Assembly: GCA_024449915.1 (NCBI GenBank)
Contig: JAMZAV010002210.1
Span: forward strand, 25,221-89,220
DNA from: Sweltsa coloradensis
Taxonomy: Eukaryota > Arthropoda > Insecta > Plecoptera > Chloroperlidae
DNA: 64,000 nt
Direction of reading: 5' to 3'
The notes beneath the pieces are model-generated. The model was not told the origin of the DNA, did no database searches, and saw only the letters and a program-made list of their open reading frames with translations. The position numbers and the translations under genes are program-made. Below are positions 11,461 to 24,500 of the stretch, piece after piece. Numbering within the stretch: position 1 is the first letter of the stretch; each line of letters starts with the position of its first letter.

Positions 11461-14082
11461 TTAATTCACGGAGCTAAAAAGCCTATTATACAACCGAAAG
11501 TTGTGAACATCATGACCACCCTGACAGTGGCTTGCTTTCATATGAATGTATGTTTAATTTCTCTGCTTCCGATGCAAAATATCGTGGGTTGGTGTCGGTG
11601 GTGCCGACAGGGCTTAACATTAAAAACGCTTTGACATGTATTTTTGTATCAATATGTATACAGGATCGGTATATCTGTAGCTGTGTTTTTTATCTACATG
11701 TTGTGTTGTTACTGTATACTTTTATCTTTATTTTTATATTATTGTTAGACGACACAATCTATACAATGATTTGTATTTTGTATTACTTATGTATTTAACA
11801 ATGGTGACTGTCCAGAAACAAATTAAAATTCATTCGTTCCTCTTTAAATTAAAAGACCTGACCCCACTGAAAATCAGTTGCGAGAATAGCACCGAGAAAT
11901 ACTCATAACTCATAATAATACTTATAGAGCAGAATATTCGATATCGATAGGTCATTTGCCACTACTCCGCGAGCCATATGCAGACTTGCGCTAAAGCGTA
12001 CATGCCACTATAAAACAACTATAAAAGTTATACACGGACTGCTACAACATGCATTTTCAGAAATATATTATTACACGATAGTTTTACGAAATGATATGGT
12101 AATTTAAAAATACCATTAATGCAGGTCAAGAACGCACCACATTTTAAATTATATATTTTATTGCCTCCCCCCTTCCACTGAACACCACATCTCAGAACCT
12201 TACCACCCCCCATTCAACATTTACGAGCTACTCTAGGGGATGTCCAACATCGGCTGGGGAAAGGAACCGGCTTTCGTAGCCTGAGGCACTCTCAGCTCGC
12301 TGTGGAATGCACTATATGTATGTATGTTTGTCATTTATGCATTACTACACCATTCATCCAATCTCCATGAAACTTGGCACATATATGTATTTTTTTACGG
12401 GGAAGGTTTTTATGGTATCCATTTTGTAGTAACACGTGGCGATCGGTGCCTGAACACATAAAGTGAAAAAAAATATTTTTCGAATGTAGTGTAGTGTGGT
12501 CGCAGACTATGTTATTGATGACGTAATGACTAAATGATGACAAATTAAGTTTCGTTTCGATAAGGAAGACCATTCTTATAGCGTGGCTCCCTCAGCTGCA
12601 TTACGTTAGCAGCCACGCACGACGGGTAAGCTAGATGAAACTTGGCACATATGTATCACGTGACTGGAAAGACCCAACCGAGTCGGTCTGCCATTACAGC
12701 CGTCACTTCACTACGGTTCTGTCAACGGCAGTGTTAGATCTCACATAATTTCTTCGCCATCTGTTAATTTTATAGATATTTGTATGTTTTTCATATGCCT
12801 GTTTAGTTGTCAAGTGGTTAATCTCAGAAATCCATAAATTAATGTTTTTATTCATATTTTGATGGATTGACTTTTTTGTTGATTTTGTTGACCAAGAGTC
12901 TTTCAAAGCCTCCTAAATAATATTAATAACATCAAATAGTCTAGGGGGCTTCCATCGATCGATAATGCAGTTCACAATTTGATACAAATCACGTGCACAG
13001 AGAGTTGACCAAGGGATGTCGGCAAAAGAGGTATCTTCCAGACCTCTTGATTTATATATGACCCCGGCTGTACATTAAGGTAATGGTGATGTATTGCCTT
13101 TTGAAAGAAAAAGTTATAGCCAGCATCCATAGAAATATAGGTTGTAATATGAGTTTTTTGAGGTATATAATAACAATTAACAAGTAACAATAGAAACTTG
13201 ACAACAATCACCTACAATGCGTTCAAAAAGCAAATCTTCAGGCCTCCAGATATTTTATATTCTATTAATTGGTATTACCATAGCATTTAATACTACTTTA
13301 ATTACTTTACTTTAACTTTATAAAAACTGTTTGTGGCTTTTGAGTCATTAGAGCTATTTTTTTTTTAAAATATGTTATTTGCAACACTCGATGTTTCGGC
13401 CGGCGGTGGACGGATGAATTTCAACTTTCAGCGCGGCCATCTTTTTGTCGGCCGTCATGATACAAAAATATATTTTCTTCTGTGAATATTATTCCCTTAG
13501 GCCTAAATGAAATAGAAATCCAATAAATACGCATGTTATGATGATCTTCACCTTTTAAGTTTTAAAATCTGAACCTATGACTTTATTACAACTGTAATAT
13601 TTTCATTCTGGCATTCACAAAATATTACAAAAAGAAGGGCATCCAAATTTGAGTTTCAATTGACACCTTTAATGCCATCCTACGATAATCATTTGTCTCG
13701 TGGAATGGAAGCCATCTAGGATATTGTCAAGTTTAGCGGATGTCACCCCTTAAGCATGGATGTTAATGCCGGAGTAGATGTTATTATGGGGGCGTAGTTC
13801 TCCAGGGGACAACCGATTATACTTGTGACCTGAATCGTCTCTAATCTAGAGTCTGAAATGAGGAGTACTAAGGGTAGTGGTGACCGTGAAATAAGAGTCA
13901 TAAATCATCAAAAGAAGGGTGCGCTGTATTAGCAATAGACATAAATGATCAGCCTACTCACGTGCACAGAGAGTGCTGGGGGATTCTGACGGAGAGGAAT
14001 AAGAGCCTATAGAGAAAACGGTACATCTTAGAACTGTGAAACTTGGACCACACTTAGATGTACCTCAGACGCAGATACTTAT
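11461..14082. other. Unassigned repeats and intergenic DNA
   Basis: Holds an element-like stretch at about 12290-12680, with the phrase CTCCATGAAACTTGGCACAT repeated in related form at 12635. A family D copy lies at about 13060-13330. Short open frames have no recognisable domains or exon borders, so no gene is called. Confidence 0.4.
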
Positions 14083-14570
14083 GCTTTCAAAACCAAAATC
14101 GAGTAACTGGGACCGGAGAAAATCAAAATTTTGGATTACAATCAAAACACGTAATTACTAAGGCGTAATATAATTAAACATGCTCTTAACCATTGTACAT
14201 ATCTAGCGTCCAAAACATAAGGGGCTAAGTTTGGGGGAACCGAGTGCCTTTTGCTTTCAAAACCAAAATCGGATGACAGGGACCGGAGAAAATCCAAATT
14301 TTGGATAATAATCAAAACACATAATTACTAAGGCGTAGTAATTTGTACAAACTTGAAATTAAACATGCTCTTAACCATAAATATCTAGCGTCCAAAACAC
14401 AACGGGCTAAATTTGGGGGAACCGAGTGCCTTTTGCTTTTAAAACCAAAATCGGGTAACAGGGACCGGAGAAATTCCAAATTTTGGAAAATAATCAAAAC
14501 ACGTACTTACTAGGGCGTGGCCATTTGTAAAACTTGAATTAAACATGTTCTTAACCATTATACATTTTTA
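14083..14570. repeat. Imperfect tandem repeat, three copies of about 170-182 bp
   Basis: The word GCTTT(C/T)AAAACCAAAATCG recurs at 14083, 14253 and 14435. Each time it is followed by GGGACCGGAGAAA, a TTTTGGA.. AATCAAAACAC stretch and TTAAACATG.TCTTAACCAT. The copies are diverged and non-coding. Confidence 0.75.
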
Positions 14571-14771
14571 TTCACCTAAATATTCATGCAATTTTCGTAA
14601 CAAGACGACATTAACCATAGCAAATTTAATAAAAAGCATTGTATATTGCCAACTACAGATTGTAAACAAAAACAAAAGATGGTAGCTTTTGTTTCTAGAC
14701 AATCTGTTTTGAAAGGCACTGTATCCACTTTCATGACAATTTAATTTCGTTAATTGCTTCACCCGAAATAT

Positions 14772-16143
14772 TGATTAAGCGAGCGAAGAGAGCGTTTTCA
14801 TTTGACTCTGCCGGAAAAAATAGTCACTGTTTTTTTTTTTTTTTTTTGTTTTGTTTGTTTGTATGTCTCGCCATAACGTTCGAACGGAGGCTCGGATCGA
14901 GTTGAAATTTTGACCATCCGCAGCTTTGTTCTTGATTGAATGCAGTGGCGTCACTAAGGGGGGTTTGGGGGGGGCGTGCGCCCCCCCCAATAATTTCCTT
15001 GTTTTACTTTTTTTTTCAATTAACAACCCACAGTACACCTGCACTTTACGCGAATCATCACTACTTAAAATAATTTGATAATCATTACTTTATTAAACTA
15101 ATGATGTACCGGTGGGTAATTTCTTATTAAAAGACACAAGATTAAAAAAAAAAAGTATATGTTATTTTTGCTAGTAGTTTGGAATTAATTCATACGACAA
15201 TTAAATTGTCAAATTGTGAAGTGTTTCATTTCCTTTTTTTGTCTGAGTCCAATAAAAATGGCGAATTTACTTATAGAACAATAATAATTTAATAGTTTTC
15301 AACTGCGTTGCGCACTGATTTGCATCAAAATTACCTTGTAATTGAAAAAATATATAGGGACAAGACTCTCAGAGCCCCGCCCTAAATTCGATCATATGAA
15401 TCTTTCCTTTGTATTGTCAGAAATCATCAGTAACAAATAAATGTGTCTCTAAATTGAAAATAAGATCACTATTTATAACTCCATGATAAGATCAAACGTT
15501 ATTATGTTGCTATGTATGCTGTGAATTGTTAAGCTCGACATGACGACAAAACAAATTGACGCACACAAACTACAATGTTTTGGTATTGCATTCAGCCTAA
15601 CGCTTTTTTCTAAATCGCACCAAATGCACTCAAAAAACCTGATTTTAAAGTTACATTAAAGTTAATCGAAAGTATTTTTTTCAAACTAAACGGCGACAAA
15701 ATCTGAGGTGGCCAAATCATTTAGAATGTCCGTCCGGTCACGAATATGTTAATTTTATTTTGATCCGATAAGTAGTGTAGATGGAAACTACATTTTAACA
15801 AAAGTAACGTTGCCATGGCAACGAAAAGACGTGCAAAGTTTCTAATGCACTGCCACCTAGAAGTAATTAAAATAATTTCGAGGAAGCAGTGTATTATTTG
15901 TCACCAAAGAGTTTAAATAGTTTTCCCAAGGAGTCAAGGCCTCTAGATGGCGATGGATTTTATCCACAAAGTAAAGATTTACACACGGGTTTACCCAAAT
16001 ACCTTGGCAATAATAAATAATATTGGAAACATGGCCCTGTGGACAGCGAACGTCGCAAATTTTAAAATTTTAAAAAATGTGCAATGTGGTCTAGCTATAG
16101 CACGTGCTCGCTTATCAACGCGTCCAACTGAGCGTTTCCTAGT
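14772..16143 (+). repeat. Family A dispersed element, copy 1, interrupted
   Basis: Starts ATTAAGCGAGCGAAGAGAGC and includes TGTCTCGCCATAACGTTCGA, GAGGTGGCCAAATCATTTAG and ATGGCGATGGATTTTATCCA. It ends CTTATCAACGCGTCCAACTG and AGCGTTTCCTAGT. It is broken between about 14946 and 15645 by a hAT-like fragment. Two other copies (28188 and 38106) give the uninterrupted order. Its ends resemble those of family B. Confidence 0.65.
14946..15645. mobile_element. hAT-like element fragment inside family A
   Basis: Begins CAGTGGCGTCACTAAGG followed by G- and C-runs, the terminal style of the two hAT-type elements at 20437 and 55277. Near 15605-15645 it has the reverse complement of a word shared with those elements (GGTTTTTAGAGTGCGTTTGG-like). 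No matching right terminus or target duplication was found, so it is probably truncated. No transposase is encoded. Confidence 0.45.
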
Positions 16144-16319
16144 ATCTATTTACGTATTTAGATTAGTGAATCAAACTCCGTCTAAGCGCCGTACATCCGA
16201 GCAATTTAGATGGAAAATTACATTAGAAATTTCCTGCTTTCTTTGAATTATCGTTTGCAAGTATTTCACGACTTTGAAACTATCAACAAAATGGTGTGAT
16301 ATCCCCCCAAATACAAAAA

Positions 16320-16960
16320 TTTGTAAAAAAAAAAAAAAAAAAACGGCAGCCAAGCTCTCCTTCAAAAGTCTTCGGCTGTGAATGCTGTGAGATAGAAGTT
16401 TAGCCAAGCATTTAATTCTTTCTCTCCAGTTTCGAATTGAAAAGAAGAAAGATCATTTCGCCTGTTGACGAGCGCCAAGCCAACCATTTTCGTAGTAAAA
16501 AAGGTAAAAATTTTAAACTCAAAATCATAAAAAAATTACTTGGCCATTGACTTTTTAGAGTTCTAGTTATGAACCAATTTTTTTTTTATGATTTTGAGTT
16601 TAAAAATTTTACTTTTTTTACCACGAAAACGGTTAGCTTGGCTCTCGTCAACAGGCGAAATGATCTTACTTATTTTAAACTCAAAATCATAAAAAAATTA
16701 CTTGGCCATTGACTTTTTAGAGTTCTAGTTATGAACCAATTTTTTTTTTATGATTTTGAGTTTAAAAATTTTACTTTTTTTACCACGAAAACGGTTAGCT
16801 TGGCTCTCGTCAACAGGCGAAATGATCTTACTTATTTTCAATCCGAAACTGGGGAGAAAGAATTAAATGCTTGGCTCTGGCTCAACTTCTATATCTCACA
16901 GCATTCACAGCCAAAGACTTTTGAAGGAGAGCTTGGCTGCCGTTTTTTTTTTCTTTACAA
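16320..16960. repeat. Large palindrome with internal duplication
   Basis: The outer arms mirror each other: ACGGCAGCCAAGCTCTCCTT near 16343 against AAGGAGAGCTTGGCTGCCGT near 16924, followed inward by GAATGCTGTGAGATA and TATCTCACAGCATTC. Within it, an inverted unit with TTTAAACTCAAAATCATAAA and TTATGATTTTGAGTTTAAA is duplicated in tandem (about 16513-16670 and 16675-16830). It behaves as a foldback element. The ORF at 16731 is incidental. Confidence 0.7.
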
Positions 16961-16984
16961 ATTTTGGTATTTGATGGTTTGAAA

Positions 16985-18405
16985 CTTAACCCGAGCCAGC
17001 CTTCTATCTCTAAATCTATAGATAATATCCGTTTCCTTAGGATTGAGTGTATTTCCATGCTTTCTGACTTAAAATGTCGGTAAAATTAACAAAAAGAAAC
17101 AAAACAACTTTTACTTACCCAAATTTCTTACCCTTAAAAGTTTCAAGTCAGCTGTATAAAAAGTAGAAACTATAGAATCGAGTTTTTTCAGGGATGTCCT
17201 TCCTTAAGCAGACATCAAAAATTAGGCTCGTGTAGTGTCGGGCATCTTTGTTTTGACCTTTTTGCGCCCTCAGAGGTCAAATATGACTTCCCTCCACATC
17301 ACTTTGTTTGAAATTTAATTCCTATCTCACGAAGTGCAAAATTTTTATGGTTAACAGCTGTACTAGATATAGGCCTACTATGATAAGTGATGTACTTATT
17401 GAACAGAGGTGATCTTATGGATGATTCATGATCATTTACAAATTTTCAATATTTTTTTTATAATTAAGAAATACGAATGCAAGAGCAACAGAATGAGCAT
17501 TTGCAGCACTTGGGTGCGCAAAGTATATACACTATGCAATCATGTCTGAAACAGCAATCAAGGTCAAGTAAAGGAACATAAAATAAATGACACTGCAGGT
17601 CAGCGTGACATGTTGGAATATCATTTAATTCTATTTTACTTCATCTCAGATTCATATGGTCACAATCACATTACATTTTTAATTACATTTTAGACTTTTA
17701 TCTACAAAATGTCTTAGTTTTGTAATCTTAAAATAATATTCAATTGACTTTTTTGAACATCTGCAATTATCTTACCCCCTTCCACCCCCTTAACCAGACG
17801 ACTGTTTTCATGGCACCTCTTAGCAATTTTCTAAGGCTATTGTTTTGAGTAATTCAATCCAAAATTCACGCCTCTACCACAAAACCCCTAATTGTTAATA
17901 ATAATAATCTTAGCTGTTAAAGCACCCTAAAACCACTAATACTAATATATAAAACCGCCTAGCTAGCGGGGATTCGTTGCAAGGGCGGTTTCAAAGTCAC
18001 CCGTGACCTGTTACACTGCACTGCTCTGTTGGCCTGACACTCCTGAAGCCGTCGGCGGGGCCCAGTGGGTAGAACATGTCGAAGGTAGTTCTGCCTGTCA
18101 TAGGAACCGACTAAAAGGCCAATGTCATACGGAGCAGCTGGTGTCTGGTTCGACGGTAAACAAGAAGATACAGACACCCGACATCACTTGAAGGGTGGTC
18201 CTCGGTTGATCTGACTTTTCATGGATTTTTCTCGGTAACCTTTTGCATCTCTCAATTACTTCGTATATTATGTAAGTTTTTAGCCTTGTTAGATTAACTA
18301 TTTATATAGCTTAATAAGCATTTGGTCGGTTGGTAAATATAACGAATGTATGCCTATGACTGTTTCAATTATCCAATCCTGTGTTATTTTCTAGTGTGAG
18401 GAACG
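16985..18405. other. Upstream region of the RBM41 gene
   Basis: No coding exon was recognised. The stretch 17955-18190 is less AT-rich than its surroundings but has no recognisable protein. The promoter and 5' UTR of the downstream gene should lie here, but no TATA box or initiator could be assigned with confidence. Confidence 0.4.
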
Positions 18406-18408
18406 AAG

Positions 18409-18557
18409 ATGGCTTCTGTCCACTCGTCCCGGTCTAGGGCGTACGCAGCAGGGGCGGCAGATGATGACGAAGCTCCCGAACACGTACAATCCCAGGGAGA
18501 AATACTTATCAAGCAAATGGTCCAAAAGCAGACGGAAACCCGAGTCACACTTGACGA
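18409..18557 (+). CDS. RBM41: RBM41 coding exon 1
   Basis: Start ATG at 18409 in the context GAACGAAGATGG. It encodes residues 1-49 plus two bases of codon 50, a Ser/Ala/acidic N-terminus ending in the conserved-looking QSQGEILIKQMVQKQTETRV stretch. The donor is CGA|GTAAGT at 18558. The last 12 exon bases and the donor are copied three more times downstream in intron 1. Confidence 0.8.
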
Positions 18558-21500
18558 GTAAGTGAGACTATTTGGCTTAGGCTGGGAAACAAGTTTATCG
18601 GTTCAAGTACGCACATTTATTCACTAGGTGGATCAACGTGTATTGACAGTAGTATTGAAGTGCACGTGCACTTGGCCCTGACTTGTTTTAGATAAGACTT
18701 GAGGGACCATGGTGGTATATATCTTTAGGTGATTTAACTTGCGTATCCAGCAATGCTATTTTTGTGGTCGCTTAATGCACGCAGTTCAGACGGACGCCGC
18801 CAGTATCGCGACGTGACAAGTGGTAGTCACGTGACGAGAAAGTCGATAAAGAAGTTTTTCCAAACGTCTTTATCGACTCTAATACCTCGAGAGATGGCGG
18901 TGTGTTTACACATGTTGAAGGCCGTGCATTCAGATCCGTAGGCGGAACATTTGAATTTCCGAATTCAAGCCATCTGATTGGTCCCCAAGGCCGCCATCTT
19001 GTAAGTTCTACGTCACGTGACTACCACCTGACACGTCGCGCATTCTGTCGGCGAATGTCTGCACTGCGTGCATTAAGCGACCACAAAATTCGGGCTGTGA
19101 AATCACCTAAAGATATATACCGCCATGTGAGGGACACACTTGACGAGTAAGTGAGACTATTTGGCTTAGGCTGGGAAACAAGTTTATCGGTTCAAGTACG
19201 CACATTTATTCACTAGGTGGATCAACGTGTTATTGACAGTAGTATTGACGTGCACGTGCACTTGGCCCTGACTTGTTTTAGAGAAGACTTGAGGGACACA
19301 CTTGACGAGTAAGTGAGACTATTTGGCTTAGGCTGGGAAACAAGTTTATCGGTTCAAGTACGCACATTTATTCACTAGGCGTCGTCGGTTAACCCCTTCC
19401 CTTTGACTTCCTCCCCGACATCGACGACAAAGACAACACGGACGGATGATGACACAGAAAGAGACGACCACGACGTGGGGGAACCCCTGCCCTCCCCATA
19501 TGCTTGTGGCTGGTTCTGACCAGCACAGGCCAGTCCACCCCTTGTCCCCCCACGTCATCCCTTACGTCCCTCCCTTCGTCTCGATAGGGAACCTAAGTGG
19601 GCGTTGTCCGGTTCTCTCCGGCCAGCGTGGTATAGGCGATTAACCCGCGCTAAATGTTTCGTAAGCGATAGCGCGAGAACCCGACCACGGACCGGAATTA
19701 TGTTCATACTGTAAGAAACTATAATCTTTCCTCTTTGCGTGGATATACATAACTCTGCTCTATCACAAATATTAATGGCATTTTTTTTTTAGTTGAAGTA
19801 AACTCTACATTTACACTGTTGCCAAACCTTCCAAACTGCTCATGAAAAAGCACTTAAGAACATTTTGTCCGTGGCATCAGCATAACATGTGGTATTCGAC
19901 TTGCTTTGTGGCTACTGTGAGGTCACTGGGTTGTACTAGATTATACATTACTAATAAAAATATCCTTTAATGTGCCAACAAAATCTTGAATGCGAAGTAC
20001 AGGCGCGTGGTATGCGAGGATGCCACAGCTGCACACAACGTGGCTACGTCTCGCTTAGGTTGCCGCTCAGTCAGAGTACATTTGCGACAGCGCGCAAACA
20101 TGCGTCCATTTAACTCAAAATAGTTTGAATTTAGGAAGCGTCATCGAGCATAGTAGAATGCCATCATCTTCTTTACAAAATTATGCATCGTGTGATGTTA
20201 TTGGTTTAGATTTCTTTTGCGTGAGTCAAAAGATACGGCGAGTTACATTTTCGTAGGCCTACCATGCTAATTCTTATGGGCGCTGAGACCAGAGAGTGTT
20301 TTAGAGAAGACTTGAGGGACACACTTGACGAGTAAGTGAGACTATTTGGCTTAGGCTGGGAAACAAGTTTATCGGTTCAAGTACGCACATTTATTCACTA
20401 GGTGGATCAACGTGTTATTGACAGTAGTATTGACGTCAGTGGCGGCTTGAACCCCTGAAAACCCCCGGGGCCAACTTTATAGCATTACACACACCCACCC
20501 ATGCATGGGCGCCGCAGGAATTTTGTCAGGGGGGCATACATCACTATCTGTACTTTCGTTGGGCAAGCACAGGGGGTTTGGGGGGCAGAGCCCCCCAACA
20601 ATAGCGCCGCAGGCGAAAATTTTGAAAACCAGGTTTTTAGAATGCGTTTGGTGGGTTTTAGAAAAAGTAGTGGGCTGAATACAATACCAAAATTATGTAA
20701 TTTGTGTGCTGTCGATACTCGAAACTATAAAACCACCAAAAGGAATCTTAAAGGAAACCTTAAAAATAATTTACCCCCTTTTTTTGTCCTTTAGTCAAAA
20801 GCTTCAGATTCCCAACAATGAGTTGGGCGGTTATTAGTTTTTTTGATTACTGAGATAATATGACTTTACCCCACCTCACATCTTCCTTTTCGCAAGCCTT
20901 TTATTGTGACGATCAAAATTCGCATTATTCTATGGAGTGGTAGGCCTATTCTTTTCAAAACTCAAGACGAACTATTGCAGGTAAAAGACACAATAAGTCT
21001 ATCTCGCAGAAAATTGCCAACCATTAAATTTAACAAACGTTCATCAGTAAAGAAATCGATTGTACATGTTTAATCATAAATCCAGACATCAAATAAGGGA
21101 AAATTAGCACTTCTGCTGGCTCGTGGCCATGGAGGGGGGGGGAGGGCAACTGCCCCCTTGCCCTCTCCTGCGGGTGCCCATGCACCCACGTGATGGCGAC
21201 ATATTTTTTGCTATAGTGCCCCAAATTAGGTGGCCTAAAACACTTTTTCAGGCGAGCCCTTAAATATGCCGTGGCAAACTAAGCATACCCACCGGCAAGG
21301 GCGTCTACAGAAATCTTGTCCGGGACGGGCAAAAATCCCAACTTGTACCTTCGCGGAAAAATTAGGGGGATTTGGGGGGCCTGCCCCCCAACAACCGCGC
21401 CGCAGGCGAAATTTTTTTATCAGGTTTTTAGAGTGCATTTGGTGCTTTTTAGAAAAAAGTAGTGGGCTAAATGCAACATCAAAATAATGTAGTTTTTGTG

Positions 21501-24500
21501 CAGTCGAAGTGACATTACCAGGATATTTCGGCGACGTCCGTGACCTTAGAATGACAAGGTTCCAACCCTATCTTACCATTTGGACTTTGGGGCAACTTCC
21601 CAAGCTTCACAATAGCTATAAAGCAGATAGAACCTTGTCATTCTCATATCACAGTTGTGATCGTGGCGTCTCCCGTGGGGTGGGCGCTACTGTCCTGGAA
21701 GGTCTTGTCCTTGTGCTCGATTGGGGTTTTTAACAAAAATGTTGGCTCAAGAAACCGAAAAAATAGGACTATCAAATGTTAAAAGCTTGGCCAGGGATCT
21801 TGGCCCCCCTCCCCCCCACCCCCTGCGGACACCCATATCCACCGGGCACCACTGGTATAGTAGTGGTTACAGAAAAAAATATTAGATGCTTGGTGGTACC
21901 GCGCGTTTGGGTGACTTTGTTCTTTTTCAGTTTATTTGGCACGATCTTTTGAGCGCGCATTTTAAAACCATCACAATAATTACATTCCCATCTGACACGA
22001 GTATTGGCTTGTTCGGGAAGTTTTCATCATATAGGCATGATACTATTTCTTTAATAGCTCATATTTATGCAGCAAACACTCAATGATTAATAGGCCTACT
22101 TACTAACGTCCACACAACGACCGTCCACCCCCCACCCACCACCCCCATCCACCCTGACCTGACCACCCACCCACCTATTTCTCGCGGGGCCATGGCCCCG
22201 AATTTGTATGGTCAGGCCGCCACTGATTGACGTGCACTTGGTTCTGACTTGCGTAGAGAAGACTTGAGGGACACACTTCACGGTCTGGATGGTATTATTT
22301 GGATTGTGTCTATATATCATTCAACGAATAGGTATCATCACAAAGTGTTCCAAAATATTGTTTAGAATTTTTAATATTCTGGTGCTTGAATAATTTATCG
22401 ACCCTCTGACAACACTGAAATGTATTTAACTAATTATGCAACAATGTTAAGGTTTAGAAGCTGTGACTTGTAGCATATAGTACAAGGTTGTTTGTGGTAG
22501 GCCGACGTGACCTAATTAGTAGGCTTTACCCGATGCATGCCAATTGAAATCGGAATGTGAACTCATTCGTCTACTATGTTAATTGGCTTTAGTGAGTGCG
22601 TTGTTTTTATTTGTTTTTTACTGTCTAGTATTGCTCTTCTTTCAGGCAACTAAATCGCCAAAAGGAGTTTGAGAAAGCGATTGAGTTTGAGCCTCTAACA
22701 AAGCACATTTCTGGACAAAACACGCTCAAAGAATTCCAAGAGTCCACTTCAAAAGTTACTCGCAAGGAATACCTCCAATCGCTTGGTCTTACGTCAGATG
22801 AAATTGAGCTGGTATTTGATCAAGACAGAGGAGAGGAGTTCCTTGCCAGCAAACATAAAAACATTGAACGCTCGAGTCTGTCTAATCACATTGAAGAAGT
22901 AAACGCTAAGATAGCAGAAGCCGAAGCCAAACGTGCCCCCCACACAGATGTAACAACGTAAGTAGAACTCGCCCCGTTTCCCCCTTCTCAAGTTGTCTTG
23001 TCATGATGGCGGATTGTGATCGCACAAATGGTCGATATAATTCATTTTTATCTTTTCGTTTTTATTCTTCTCGCGTCTAAAACGTATTTACATATTAATA
23101 TGCCTAATAACTTAATAAGTATTGTACTAATATTTTGTGATATTAAAAAATCAATGCAATATTATAGAATTACTATTTTATCTTTCACTATCTGAATAAT
23201 ATCACTTTTCTAGTAAAGCTATTTTAAGGGTGAGTAAAATAGCATTTCGATTCTGAGAATTAAGCACGTTAATTTTATAATTAATCATTTTGTAGCATAT
23301 TGTAGCACCTATTTTTGTTGATACCTTCAATAACTTTTGTATAGGGGGTAACCTACTCTGCACTTTTATTTTAAATTATTATTTAAGATTATCGGTAAAT
23401 TAAATGCGAGTGATCCAAAGTTTTGATACCAAGTCAGAACACCATGACAAAATTAATAAAAATAGCCATATACAAATCTTGGCTACAGTAAAAAATATGG
23501 GACTTTCTAGCGTTTTCAAATTACATTTCAATGTTCTAGTATCTAGAACCAAGAATGCTACTTTCACGTACGTATCTCCAGTATAATTAGTAATGCAGAT
23601 GACTAGTAATGTTTAAAATTTAATATTATGTGCATCACAAATCATCTAGGTGTACCGTTATTGGATGAGCGTAGCGAGCGAAGCGAAGATTCCATTTCAC
23701 TACACTGGAGAAAAAAATCCGGAATGTTTTTTTTTTTTTTTTTTTTTTTGTATTTTTGTGTGTCTGTTAGCACGATTCCGGCTAAACCGATAATCCGATT
23801 GCAATGAAATTTTATGGAGACCTTCGAAATCTCTGAACGAAGAACTGCCACGTTTTTGAGAGCAATCGAAAAATTATTTCTGATGAAAATCGCAATTTTA
23901 CGATTTTTTTCGATTTTTTGAAAATTTCTTCGACTTATAGCACCTACATGCTTTGTCGGATTTTAATGATTTTTTCACAGAACCTTAATTTTATGAATTT
24001 AGGTACTCATGTGAAATTTGAGCGCGATCGAAAAATTATTTCTCAAGAAAATCGAAAGTTTACGGGTTTTTTCTTTGTTTAAACAATTCTTTGACTTATA
24101 ACACCAACATGCTTTATCCGATTGTAATGATTTTTTCACAGAACTTAATTTTATGAACTAATATATTCGTATGAAATTTGAGCACCATCGAATAATTATT
24201 TCTTATGAAAATCAAAATTTTACGATTTTTTTCTTTTTTAAACGACGATTAATTAAAAAAATTAAAAATAAGAGTTTATTTTTTATTTAATTTAAATTAA
24301 TTTTTAAAAAAATCTTCAATTAAGTAATGATTTTTTCACAGAACAACAGAAAATCCGCATAAATCTTGGCAACTCAATGCACCAATTACGCTTAACGCCG
24401 CTTTATCTTCTGTAATTAATAAGATCCAGGTCCTCTAATTACGCTCATCCAACAACGCGGCGGGACTTAAGCGTTTTCCTAGTTATAACTAAACATAGAT

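Larger units (their letters stand above)
18546..22275 (+). repeat. Tandem copies of the exon 1/intron 1 border (about 162-bp unit)
   Basis: A unit starting CACACTTGACGA|GTAAGTGAG, which is the end of exon 1 plus the splice donor, recurs at 18546, 19135, 19297 and 20320. A fifth partial start lies near 22270. After removing the inserted elements the period is about 161-162 bp. All four full starts keep the GTAAGT donor. The first unit is split by the MITE at 18708, the third by foreign sequence from 19379, and the fourth by the hAT-type element at 20437. Confidence 0.85.

Noticed and set aside
19346..19643. Overlapping frames in the GC-rich part of RBM41 intron 1
   Set aside because: Open on several frames because of composition; no domain and no splice borders.
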